From the NCBI GenBank assembly GCA_902729315.2, contig LR746272.1:7776827-7840826 (forward strand): 64,000 bases of DNA. The letters are read 5' to 3'. Both the position numbers and the translations under genes were made by a program. A model generated the notes under the pieces. It ran no database searches. It was not told the DNA's origin and saw only the letters and a program-made list of their open reading frames with translations. Shown one piece after another: positions 44,957 to 56,201 of the stretch (the stretch's first letter is position 1; the number at the start of each line of letters is the position of its first letter). The DNA is from Spirodela intermedia. Taxonomy: Eukaryota > Streptophyta > Magnoliopsida > Alismatales > Araceae.

Positions 44957-45527
44957 CCCTGGTGCCGCAAACGACTCCCTTCTTCTAAACGAATCACCCG
45001 CAGTGTGCAAGGGCCCTTACAATTGCTCAAGAGCCGCTGCCAACCGCAAGATGGATGTTCCCTCGTTTAATGAGCTGTGTGGACCGTCAGATCTTTAGGT
45101 TTCTCTCTGCCGACTAGGGCACCGTGCGGACTAGTCATCAGGTGGTCACTGGTCGTGGGACGCCGGGTTGAATCGCCCACCCCCCACCCTTTCCCCCCGG
45201 TAGCGTTCGGATTCCGAATCGGTGAGTCCAGGGGGTTGACCCTTCGTAAGCGGATTCTACCCGTTCAGATCAAAATGGGCGGTGATGATGGAGCTTCATC
45301 TCGCTCGCGAAAATTATTGAACTTCCGCATCGCTGCTGACTCCAGGTTACCTTGTTTGAGCCACGCCGAAGCCCAGTTTACGACCAAAGACGGGCCTACT
45401 GAAAAGGCCAATAAACCGATCATTTTCCACGTGTACAATGAGAGGACGCCACGTCGCAATGCCCATTCTTGTTACTGGGCTTGAATTTGGCCCAATAACA
45501 AAATATTCGATGATTATCCACATACAT

Positions 45528-45529
<2 letters not shown>

Positions 45530-45569
<40 letters not shown>

Positions 45570-45577
45570 ATATATAT
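45530..45577. repeat. Compound microsatellite (CT)n(AT)n
   Basis: A CT tract of about 34 bases followed by a short alternating AT tract. Intergenic. Confidence 0.95.
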
Positions 45578-45948
45578 GGGAGGATAAAGTGGGGCTGGGT
45601 CTTCGTTGCAATGCAAGTCGGGGCTACTCGCTGTTCGGTAAATGAGGATCGGATTGGGGTAATTCTATCATTAGATCCGAAGAATTGGAAGGCGTCATTT
45701 CGTGATGGAGATACTATGATTGCCAAATTTTTATAACTTTTTCTTTCCAGATTTCACAGGTATCGCCATTTGCTTTGATCTTGCGGGAGCGTAATCTCAG
45801 TTCTGATGGAGATGGAGACGGTGAGACGAAGAATACAGTTCAAATGCGTTGAAACAAGCTGAATCTTCGAGATATCGAGGAGATTCTGACCTTGTCCTTT
45901 GGAGAGGCGACGGATTATCCTCGGCTAGTGGTCGGAGAATGGACGGAT

Positions 45949-46461
45949 TCAAGGAGGAGTTCCTGCATTGCAGGCCAACCGGATGTGTGATCGAATTCCG
46001 GAGAATGGGAGATCGGAACAGAGGCGGTTCAGATTTTCAGGCGTTCTATCCTCTGTTCCATCGACGGTGGTAAATCGACGGCGGCGAGGTTTCTGCCGGC
46101 GATTTCGCGGACGATGTTGCCGCGGCAGATTCGCGTGGCCTTGCTTGCTCTGCCCGATGATCTCATCTATGGCTCCGAATTCCTCGAGGTTCTCCTGACG
46201 CCCGAGACTTCTTATTCTTTCTTCGTTTCCGTCGGCTTCCTTGCACGGTTTCTCTGAATCCATACTTTCCGTTGGTGATCGTGATCTCTTCCAGTCGACA
46301 AGCAGATCGGCCACGGTTATAAGTATTTCTTCTCCGATTTGAAACCGACATAGGTAGAACTTGTAAATGCAAAGCTGGGGTTTGAGAGGAAGCATAATTT
46401 GCCGCGGCCCCTGATACTCTGCCAACACAGTGGAAACAAGAAAACAAGCATGAACAAGCAC
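45949..46461 (-). other. Unrecognised 170-codon open frame
   Basis: An open frame with methionine start, a possible N-terminal hydrophobic stretch (MLVHACFLVSTVLA) and a basic, arginine-rich second half (RQHRPRNRRQKPRRRRF). I know no family like it. A frame of this size can arise by chance in moderately GC-rich DNA, a 94-codon frame overlaps on the same strand, and no partner exons were seen. I list it only because nothing else explains the stretch. Confidence 0.2.
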
Positions 46462-46819
46462 ATATTTATATACATATGTTTGCGCATATACATAACTTTA
46501 ATGAGTCGATCCCTTTAACTCTGAACTAAACTTGATCATATCATTCAGCACAATCTTTGAGAGCTCATCTTTCACACCCCCCCCCCCCACACGTCACATT
46601 TTTTGAACTTGAATTTTTTTTCATGAACACTTATTATCCTCCCTTGCCCTAAACATCCCATGCATTTCCATCTTTGAGAAAAGGTTCTGGATGGTGTTAT
46701 TCTTCTTGTTTTTTTTTCAAAGGGAAATTGTCTAGATAATTGCTTGCTTAGATTTTTCACTATCTATGAGCGAGGGGTGATTTGATTATTATGCACATAG
46801 ACTATGATATTTTTTAAAA

Positions 46820-46923
46820 AAATAGAGATTATCACAGGCTAAATCACTCCCATAACCACATGAGACCTCCATATAAATTTCTTCCTCAAGTTCTCCATGT
46901 AGGAATGCATTCTTGACATCAAA
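46820..46923 (-). mobile_element. Decayed Ty1/copia retrotransposon fragment (reverse transcriptase)
   Basis: On the minus strand an open stretch reads FDVKNAFLHGELEEEIYME then CGYGSD. This is the signature of the copia reverse transcriptase, whose usual form is LDVKNAFLHGDLEEEVYM. Upstream, frame-broken remnants resembling the preceding RT segment (VRYLI, then WQHFFF) can be followed for about 100 bases with stop codons. No long terminal repeats, primer site or other domains were found, so this is an inactive relic. Confidence 0.8.
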
Positions 46924-48540
46924 TTACTGTAAGTTTCAAAAAAAAAATGTTGCCACTTTTGGATGTATTAGATATCTAACTATTCACTAATCTTGCATAA
47001 TTTTATGTTTTGAGTGGGAGAAAAATGTCATAGGATGCAAAAAACAAGTTAATTTACTCCACAAAATACTAAAAAATTAAAAATGCATATAATAAATACT
47101 GCAAAACATGATATCTACATACTTTCAAAGTTTGATGATGGTCACATGACATGAGAAAGGGAATTGAAGCAAGATTTTATACAATAAATAAGGAAAAATA
47201 AATTAGGTGCAAGAGATCATCAAGTGAATTTTCCATTAAAATAGCACACAAGTCCTTGCTAGAACCATAACTATTAGACGGTTGAATTTGTGGGTGATAA
47301 CCTTTATGATCTACCAATATTTTTTTCTTCTCAACATAAAATCAATCCTTCTCCATGAGATAGCCAAATAAACAATTAGGGTAATCTTCAAAGTTTCGTC
47401 TCACAAGCTTCCCTAGTGCATCAATCCCATCTTGGCTGAAAAAAAATCATGATTGCCGAGGGGGATAGAATAGAATACACAAATGGCTCATGGAAAACAC
47501 TGACACATATTCCTCAATGGCCATGAGGACCAATTAAGTAATATGATTTTTAATGATCTTATATTAAAATTTGTGAAAATATAGTGGTGGGATGAAAAAC
47601 TGGGAATAACATTTTCCCCCAGTGTATTAGTCTCTTAAAATTTCCCTTGCATACTTTTTCTAGTAAAATAGCTTGACCTAATTAACTACTCAAGAGATCA
47701 ATTCTTCAATTAGTCATTTCATAATCCCAAGATTGACCCATATATTAATCCATATTTTTTATTTTTCTCATTCATTTAAGAACAAATATGGTAGCTTATT
47801 TTAGTTTAATGCATTAATGTTTCCCAAGTATTTACCTCTGCCACCCGATAGGGATAAGCGCACCACTGATGCAGAATTGAATGGGATACTTCACGCTGCT
47901 TTGGGAATAACACGTGTTAGAAAATCTATTTACATTGGGCCCCCAAAAATTCGTTGAATTAAATAGGGTATTCTCTACATGAAAAATATTATATATTTTC
48001 TCCTTATTTGGAATAATTAATTTGGAATCAGGTGCCCTCTTGATGGCCAAGGCCAGGAGGTCAACTAGCTGGACCGGGCCCACAGGTAGACGTCTCCGAG
48101 TCCAGCCCTTGAGGGTGCCTTTCATCAGGTCAAGATACACTTTCCGCCCCGGGCCCGCCGCCCCAATCTCTAATGTTGTGCTAGAGACATTGAACAGCAG
48201 CGGATGGGTGTGTGTGTAAGAGTAAGAGAGAGAGAGAACGAGAAGAGAGAAGAGAGAAGAGAGAGAGGGATTCGGGCCGGGCCGGATAAAGACTGGGGGC
48301 CCAGTTACAGTCCACACCAAGAGCCCGTTATTATTCGTATTCCCTGTCAGTCGCTGGGATATTCCGCCGCTCACGGTCGCTAGGATATTCCCCCGCTCAC
48401 GGCACACGGCCTCTGTGTCAGCCAGCCCGAGAGAAGGTGAAGGGATTTCCTCCTATCGAACTAGCCGATTCCTCACGTCTATAAACAGTAGCAGATGCCC
48501 ATATCGTGATCTCCTGCGATGCTCCTCTTTGGTTTTGATG

Positions 48541-48594
48541 GATCTCTCTCTCTCTCTCTCTCTCTCAGACACACACACACACACACACACACAC
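48541..48594. repeat. Compound microsatellite (CT)n(CA)n
   Basis: CT tract of about 25 bases joined to a CA tract of about 28 bases, the same arrangement as at 8436-8509. Intergenic. Confidence 0.95.
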
Positions 48595-49903
48595 TTTCCA
48601 CGTTTGTAGGAGGATCCGGGGTCATCATCTTCTCGCCGACCCATCTTCCGCATCTTGAGGCTCTCAGTCTCCAGCGGTCTCTCTTCCCACGGCAAGGAAA
48701 GATCCGAACTTACATCCTCCCCAAGCTTCACGAGGAGACAACGCGAAGCTCGGGCATATCCCAGGGAGAATACTCACAGCATCTTCAGCATTCCACTGGA
48801 GCGAAGCCACCCACCCACCCTTCCTCCCTATCCTACCACAGTTCTTCCCTCCGCTGTTAGCTTTCCTCAGCTTTCCCAACGGAATATGCCGCCGACGGCG
48901 GGTCAGGATGAGTCCGTCGTGGGATTATTCCGGCATCCTCCTGGGGGCAGCCGTGGAAATCACCGGGGAGGCTATCGATTCTTCGAAGAGCCCATGGAGT
49001 AGGAGAACCCTATGCCTTGGTGGTTTATTCTCCTTGGAGGAGAAGTTGAGGTGGGGAATGGAATTCGGGAGGGACGATGCGATAAGATAGCTCCGGAGAT
49101 AATGCCGCTTCCCCGCGGTAGCGGTGGCGCTGCCCCTGCTTCATCCTGGTGCCGGCATCTCATCAGTGGGGAGGTTACGGTGGGGGGATTAGGGTTCACC
49201 GGCGGGGGCCCCGGCAGGAGGGTTGACCACTTGAAACCCGTTTAATGTTTGGTCCTCATAGAGGAAGTCAGAAGCTGTGGTTGTTCTTTGAAAGCCAGAT
49301 ATCCTGTTGTCCGTTTGTACTCCCAAGGCTCTCTCTCTCTCTCTCTCTCTCTCCCCGGAGACTCACCCTGTATGCAATCCCCGGACAAGACTTTATTAAA
49401 GTATAGACCGTATCCGCGGAACAACCAGATCAAATATGGGAGAAATGGAGTCCACAAGATCTCATTTTGAGCATAGTTGACCTTTTTGAGGTTCCTAACT
49501 ATGGGACGACGGGTCTTGCGGTACAGCTTACACTCGGTGCGTCGTGGAAGAAAGAACCGCCATTAAGTGACGAAGGGGAGCAAATCTTTTCAAAACCCAA
49601 GAGCGGACCTCTTCATGCTTTACTTAAAATGAGTGGGGCTACTTAAAATATCACTAAGCTAAGAGGCTCTTATCCCCAGTTGGTGGAATCCTTGCTGGTT
49701 CAATGAACTGCATTCCTTTTTGCCCTTGATCTCCTTACTAGCGTTTTCAGGCTCTTTCTCTCTCTCTCTCTACACTTCATCTTGGGTATCTCTTAAAGAA
49801 AGGAACTGATCAGAGCTTATTTCTTGACGCTTATATACGTTCATGGGAGTTGAAAATAGTGATAAAATATCAGAGTATAGTCTCTTGGATTGTGGGGGGT
49901 TGA

Positions 49904-49918
49904 GCGGGGGGGGGGGGC

Positions 49919-49949
<31 letters not shown>
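49904..49949. repeat. Poly-G run followed by (GA)n
   Basis: A run of about 13 G followed by cagagaaa and a GA tract. Intergenic, about 850 bases upstream of the PHO1 start. Confidence 0.9.
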
Positions 49950-50509
49950 ATCATCTCCTGGTACTTTGTCCCTAGGCATTTTTGACTTGGTATCTACAGA
50001 TTTTACCATGGTTTAGAAACCTATTTTCTAATCACATGGTTTTGCGAATTCATAAAGGGTCTGATACCTGGCTAAATGATCGTTTTCATGGATAATTTAT
50101 TAACAAATATGCATATTATTGATGACATTTAAATGGTCGTAATATTAGGTTGAATGTGTTCTCCGTGTCCATCTGGAGGCCCGTGTCTCACTTGCTTCTT
50201 TCCTTTCCGATCAAACCATGGAGAGATCCAGGAGGCGTTTCAGTCACGCCGAGGGCGCCTCCAACATGCAGGCCCGCTGTGGCGAGCAGATCATGCCACC
50301 TGGACACCAGGTGTTCTTCCTCACAACATGCCGAGTCGCGGCCACCGTGCACCCGCCAACTTGGACTCTCAGGGGAGGATGGATAGATAGATAGATAAAG
50401 GGCAGATGCAGGATGAATTTGAGAGAGATGAATGGATATATAGCTAGAGGGACGGATGATGAATCAGGGGAATGGATAGATACATAGATGGATAGATAGA
50501 TCGAGAGAG

Positions 50510-50543
<34 letters not shown>

Positions 50544-50791
50544 TGGAATGAGTGAGAGAGAAGAAGGGGGGAGAGGGCAGTGGAGGATTGGCATATTTGT
50601 GGGATTTAAGAACATTTTAGAATGTGCTGTCGACCAACAGAACCAAAGCCGCGATGCTCCGCCTCCTCTCTCGCGCGCTACCCCCCTTTGTACCGCGAGA
50701 GAAAGCTACATAAAGGGAACCATGACCTTCACACAGAATGAACACCCCGGTAGTTGCTGGCGTGCACGGAGGGGAGAGAGAGAAGGAGAAG

Positions 50792-51024
50792 ATGGTGAAG
50801 TTCTCCAAGCAATTCGAGGGCCAGCTGGTCCCCGAGTGGAAGGAGGCCTTCGTCGATTACTGGCAGCTGAAGAAGGACCTCAAGAAGATGCAGAAGCCTC
50901 CCGGCGGCCAAACACCTCCCCAGAGGCCTTCCCGGCCTTCGCTCAGCAGAGCTCTTCTCTCTCCGCTCGCCATGTTCGCCCGGTCCTTCGGCTACGGGCG
51001 AGAACGGGACCATGGCGTCATCCA

Positions 51025-51060
<36 letters not shown>

Positions 51061-53630
51061 ACACTGATCACCTTGGTATCTCTGATAATCTCCGCTCAAT
51101 CGCGTACCACACAAGAACCCAATTCGAGATTAAAATGATAATAACTGCATTATGATGCCATATTTTGATTACGTATCTATCCTTTCTCATCCAATGCTGG
51201 ATTACGGCTTGTCTCCCTCTCTGTCTCTCTCTCTCTCCTTCTCCATACGTATTTGTCTGTTTCTCGACTGTGTTCATCTTCTCAAAGGTCCCATTATCCA
51301 TGCATAGAAGCCATCAAGGGGGATACTAATATAGACCCTGAGTTGACATATCGGCTTCTTCTGGTTATCAGGTTCACAAGAAACTGGGTTCGTCGGCGAG
51401 CAAGGGAGATCTGTACGAGACAGAGCTGCTGGAGCAGTTCGCCGACACCGATGCGGCGAAGGAGTTCTTCTCCCGATTGGATCTCCAGCTGAACAAGGTG
51501 AACCAGTTCTACAAGGCCAAGGAAGGGGAGTTCCTGGAGAGAGGGGAGTCGCTGAGGAGGCAGATGGAGATCCTCGTTGAGCTCAAGGCCACGCTGAAGC
51601 AGCAGCGCAGGGGTGGCTCCTCAGCGGGCGACTCCAAGGACGACCCCTCCATATCCTGCTCTATCGCCTGCGGTATGTAGAAAGAGAAAAACCAGGAAGC
51701 TCAAGCATCTTCCCTCCCCACCCCCTTGATTCATTTTCATTTGGCGATGGCCAGGGTCAGTCCTTGCCAGGTCAGGGGGGGGCTTTCACGAGGCCCCTAT
51801 AAAAGCCCGGAAGACGGGCTACAACCCTGCATATGCACCCATAAGAGCGTCAGAGAGAAGAGAGAGGATAGAAAAGGAGAGAGAGAGAGAGAGAGTACGT
51901 CTTCGCAGCTGTGGCGTGGAAAATGGGTTCTCCACCCATGGATCTAATCTTATCCAAGTCCGAAATCTGACGGCACAAAGATCGGGTTAGACTTATTTTC
52001 TCCTCCAATCTTGACTTTGAGAAGTAGATTTCCACAAAAATCAGGTCAATTAGGGATCGAATATTACCCAGCTCATTTACACCCGTAATCCTGACGTGGT
52101 TCTCCTTTCCGAGTCATTCCCTAATCTTACTTTTTGTTAAAAACATGATCTTTTTATTAAAAAACTTGGGCTTTTTTGAATGATACCGCCCGGTATTTGG
52201 CTAGAAAAGCGATCAGATTACTAGGCTTCCTCAGTTGAGTAGAATATCTATGCGGGTATATATAACTTTTGGGTGTTGTTTTATATATTCTAATACTTTG
52301 GTGGAAACGGATAATCATAAGATTGCTTTTGCAAACATTTCGATAATATGACTTCTAAAGCTATCTCTTCATGGATTCTTTCCCAAATGGAAGGGAAGAA
52401 TGGGTAGCTCTAGGATGCTGTTCTCGTTCGACTAGTGGGCATGAACATTCAGACCCTCTCTCTCTCTCCTTCCTCACAGCTCTCTCCCGACACGGGACCG
52501 AAAATTCATGATGATATTTCTAGAATTCTTCTAAGGTGTTTAAAACATCATGGATTGCAGAGGAGGACTCGATCAAGCGCGGAGGAGATGATGACGACCA
52601 GCTCCAGGAGTGCCCAGTCTGCGACCTCGACAAGAAAGATCCGCAGGCGGCCGAGTCACCAGTGGGAGACGACCCGGACAAGTTGGACAAGGCGAAGAGA
52701 GAGGAAGGGAGGCCCAGCGGCCTCTCCGGTGGGGTCTTCAGCTGCCAGGGAAAGAGCCTGAGGATGAACATCCCGCTAACAACCCCGTCAAGGACCATCT
52801 CCGCTCTCACCTCCCTCCTGTGGGAAGATCTGGTGAGCCAGCCCAAGAAGTTGGGATCTGAGGGAAACGGCAGGCTCAGCGTCAACCGGGCCAAGCTCCA
52901 CCGCGCCGAGAAGATGATACGCGGCGCCTTCGTGGAGCTCTACAAAGGGTTGGGCTATCTCAGCACCTACCGGTAAATCCTTCTCAGCGAAAAATGCACG
53001 AACGTCTGTTGCGCATGGGCGGCATTTTTTACTCGCCTCATCGGACTTATCTTCCGTGATTCACGCAGGAACTTGAACATGATGGCTTTTGCGAAGATCC
53101 TGAAGAAGTTCGACAAGGTTAGGCCACGGCCACGCGGCGGCCATGGAAATCTTGGGGTTTCCCAAGTTCCGCCATGAATAATGGTTCTCTTGTTGCAGGT
53201 TACCGGGAAACAAGTGCTTCCAATCTACCTCAAGGTCGTGGAGAGCTCATACTTCAATAGCTCGGACAAGGCGATCAAGCTGATGGACGAGGTGGAGGAG
53301 CTCTTCGTCAAGCACTTCACGGAGGAAGACCGACGGAAGGCCATGAAGTACCTCAGACCCAACCAGCGCAAGGACTCACACTCTCTCACCTTCTTCATCG
53401 GTAAGAAGACAACCTCTGCGATGGGGCGTCGTCCCTCTCCTCCGTGACCTTCCTCCACCGTCTCTCATGGCCTCTTAACCTTATCTCCTTCTCCAGGTCT
53501 CTTCACCGGTTGCTTCATCTCGCTCTTCGTCGGATACTGCATTATGGCCCATGTCGCAGGGATGTACACTCAGAGATCTGACTCCATTTACATGGAGACC
53601 ACCTACCCTGTCCTGAGGCAAGTTCATCCT

Positions 53631-53675
<45 letters not shown>

Positions 53676-55592
53676 CTTGAATAAGGAAACCCTGGAAGAT
53701 GTTTCTCTCTCGTTGCAGCATGTTCAGCCTTCTGTTCTTGCACCTTTTTCTCTACGGGTGCAACATCTTCGCGTGGAGGATGACGAGGATAAACTATAGC
53801 TTCATCTTCGAGTTCGCCCCCACCAGGGAGCTCAAGCACAGGGACGTGTTCTTGATCTGCTCCACCGCGATGAGCGTGGTGGTGGGGGTGATGTTCGCTC
53901 ACCTGTCGCTCACTGTGAGGGGCTACTCTTCTGGCCACGTCCAAGCCATCCCGGGCCTTCTGGTTCTGGTAATCATCCTCAACGTGCTCAATTTCATTAG
54001 TATCTGTTAAATAACTTCTCAAAGAACATTCATAGTTTCAATTCCATCCGAGATAAAACCCGGATTTGAAGTAGAATGGAGAAATTGGAGTCTCGTTCGA
54101 TGCCTGGCTCGGTATGATAATATAAGAGCGAGAGAGAGAGAGAGAGAGAGAAAGAAAGAGAGAGAGGTGAGCTACCATTAAGGTAATCTTGAGACATTTG
54201 CATTGCGTGATTCCCTGAATATGAAAAATCTAGGAGTAACTCTCCCCATTGAGAAGCCTGCTTATCACCCACGTGGTATACTCCCAGAGAGGTAGCCTAG
54301 CCTATACGGGAGAGATCAAAGTGGAGCACAATCATCAAACTTAGTCTCTCTCACGCAGATGTTCTTGGTCCTCCTCGTGTGCCCCTTCAACATCCTCTAC
54401 CGGCAGACCCGCTACCGCTTCATCGGAGTCATGAGGAGCATCGTCCTCTCTCCTTTCTATAGGGTAAGAAGCTCATCTCATCTCTCCGGCGAGTGGACGT
54501 CCAGCGGCGGCCATTGAGATCCTCCCTCCGATGGTTTCAGGTGGTTATGGTGGATTTCTTCATGGCCGACCAGCTGTGCAGCCAGGTTGTCATCCTCCTC
54601 CTACTCCACCCATTTCCTTGGAAACTTGCTTCATGTTTCAGAGAGATCTCACCGCTGGTCAAGAGATCAACCTGCGCAGGTTCCCATGCTGAGGAATCTG
54701 GAATATGTCGCCTGCTACTACATAACGGGAAGCTACAAGAGACAAGACTACGGCTTCTGCAGCACCACCACGCACTACAGAGACCTCGCCTACGCCGTCT
54801 CCTTCCTCCCCTACTACTGGAGAGCCATGCAGGTCTCCACATGACCAGAAAGCTACAGATTTCGTTCATTTCAGCTCATTCTCAGTCGGTGATTCTGAGA
54901 TGATGATGGCCCTGCAGTGCGCTCGGAGATGGTTTGACGAAGGGCAGACGAGCCACCTGGCAAACCTCGGCAAGTACGTGTCCGCCATGCTGGCGGCGGG
55001 GGCCAAGGTGGCGTACGAGAAGGAGAAGGGCATGGGGTGGCTCTCCCTCTTCGTCATCGCCTCCAGCTTCGCCACCGCTTACCAGCTCTACTGGGACTTT
55101 GTCAAGGACTGGGGGCTCCTCCAGGTCAACTCCAAGAATCCTTGGCTCCGGAACGAGCTCATTCTCCGCCGCAAATCCGTCTACTACTTCTCCATGGTAG
55201 ACAACCTCTTACATCGACCGCTGTAATTAGGTAGATTCAGCTTTTGTGATCAGAATATACGTTAATAGCGGTGGAATTCGCAGGTTCTGAACTTCGTCCT
55301 TAGACTGGCGTGGCTACAGAGCGTCCTCCACCTCAACTTCGCCGGATTGGACTACAGAGTCACCGCCTTCTTCTCAGCGGCGCTCGAGGTGCTCCGGCGA
55401 GGGCTGTGGAACTTCTACAGGTCGGTCCTCGAGCTTAGGCTCGCTCTCGACTGCCTCTGAGAGCTTTCCCTTTTCAGAAAATCATGGCATCGGATCTTTC
55501 GCAGGCTGGAGAACGAGCATCTGAACAACGTCGGTAAGTTCCGTGCGGTGAAGACGGTGCCGCTCCCCTTCCACGAGGTGGATGAGGATTGA
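50792..55592 (+). CDS. PHO1: PHO1 phosphate exporter (SPX-EXS family)
   Basis: Exports inorganic phosphate from root cells into the xylem; the SPX domain senses inositol pyrophosphates. Thirteen exons: 50792-51025, 51372-51672, 52561-52972, 53069-53117, 53199-53400, 53497-53617, 53719-53968, 54359-54463, 54541-54585, 54680-54832, 54918-55196, 55284-55420, 55505-55592, predicted 791 residues, every phase closing. The start [20 protein letters not shown] is the SPX N-terminus; in-frame upstream ATGs are ignored. SPX covers about 1-340 ([36 protein letters not shown]). Membrane helices start near residue 400 ([17 protein letters not shown]). The EXS domain covers about 590-760 ([41 protein letters not shown]). 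Introns 1 and 6 start with GC instead of GT. Introns 1, 6 and 7 carry CT or GA tracts. Confidence 0.96.
51026..51371 (+). other. GC-AG intron 1 of PHO1
   Basis: The conserved PHO1 junction VIQ/VHKKL requires the exon to end at CAG and the intron to start GCATCT, a GC donor. An alternative GT nine bases upstream also keeps the frame but would delete the three conserved residues VIQ. A CT tract of about 28 bases starts directly after the donor. Confidence 0.7.
53618..53718 (+). other. GC-AG intron 6 of PHO1
   Basis: The exon ends CTGAG and the intron begins GCAAGT, exactly the consensus of a GC donor (AG|GCAAGT). Joining to CATGTTC gives the conserved [13 protein letters not shown]. The nearest GT (53622) would break the reading frame. 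The intron carries a CT tract at 53633-53670. Confidence 0.85.
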
Positions 55593-55843
55593 CGGGCTTC
55601 CGCCGCCGTGGATCGAGCGGCGCCGCCAAGCTCGGCGCATTAGACTATACTCTACGAAGATGGATCATTTAGGGTTTGCATGCTGGGGGCTCCAAGAAGC
55701 GCCGTTGATGATTATCGGGGAAAGATCGTGTGATTGACAGATATCTTGTTTATAATTTATACAAGGAAAGAAGCCTGTTTGGATACCCCTGCTTTCACGC
55801 TCACGGACAAAGGTGATGCCCATCGGGGCTCGATTCCAATACG

Positions 55844-55949
55844 TTGACTATGTTTGACCTCTTCACTCCCGTTGACCTATAAGGACAAAAATGCTTGTCC
55901 AGCTAGACTTTGACCACGAATGAATTAGGTGCCCAAAAAGTCGAGTCAA
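55844..55949. promoter_or_regulatory. Cluster of five W-box cores (TTGAC)
   Basis: TTGAC occurs on the plus strand at 55844, 55854, 55872 and 55909 and on the minus strand at 55945-55949. W-boxes bind WRKY transcription factors. The cluster lies 250-360 bases after the PHO1 stop and 250-360 bases before the DNL-gene start codon, so it could serve as that gene's upstream region. Function is inference. Confidence 0.4.
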
Positions 55950-56083
55950 CCTTTTTACCCTAAACAGGCAATTTCTCCAGGTATTTCACTAATGTCTCCT
56001 AAAATTAGAGGTATCAAGAGGTCGGAAGATAGCATGCGAAGCATCAGAGGTGTTTTAAGTTTATAACTTTACAGGGGCTTATG

Positions 56084-56090
56084 TATAAAA
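56084..56090 (+). promoter_or_regulatory. Putative TATA box of the DNL zinc-finger gene
   Basis: TATAAAA lies 112 bases before the ATG at 56202. It also argues against using the in-frame ATG at 56106, which would leave almost no room for a transcription start. Confidence 0.5.
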
Positions 56091-56201
56091 TGCTACCCCC
56101 CCCCCTTGTTCTCCAAGGGGTTTCGCGAGGGGGAGGGAGGGACGGAGGAAGGGTCCCGACACAGGACGGGCTTTCTCTCCGGCAAGCATCGGTCTTGGTT
56201 G

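Larger units (their letters stand above)
44516..50791. other. Intergenic region between SIN3 and PHO1, with a transposon relic
   Basis: Contains the SIN3 leader and promoter (to about 45050), a CT/AT microsatellite at 45530-45577, an unassigned 170-codon minus-strand frame (45949-46461), AT-rich DNA with a decayed copia fragment (46820-46923), compound CT/CA tracts at 48541-48594, CT at 49329-49352, a poly-G then GA tract at 49904-49949, and GATA/GA repeats at 50385-50539 just before PHO1. GC-rich DNA at 48000-49250 has open frames on both strands with no recognisable domain; a non-coding transcript there is possible but nothing shows it. Confidence 0.5.
55593..56201. other. Intergenic region between PHO1 and the DNL zinc-finger gene
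   Basis: PHO1 3' UTR followed by the promoter of the next gene on the same strand. It holds five TTGAC (W-box core) words within 106 bases, a plus-strand TATAAAA at 56084-56090 and a C run just after it. Confidence 0.6.

Noticed and set aside
51017-51018. GT donor alternative for PHO1 intron 1
   Set aside because: Keeps the frame but removes the conserved VIQ; the GC donor fits the family junction better. Kept as a possible minor isoform in the findings.
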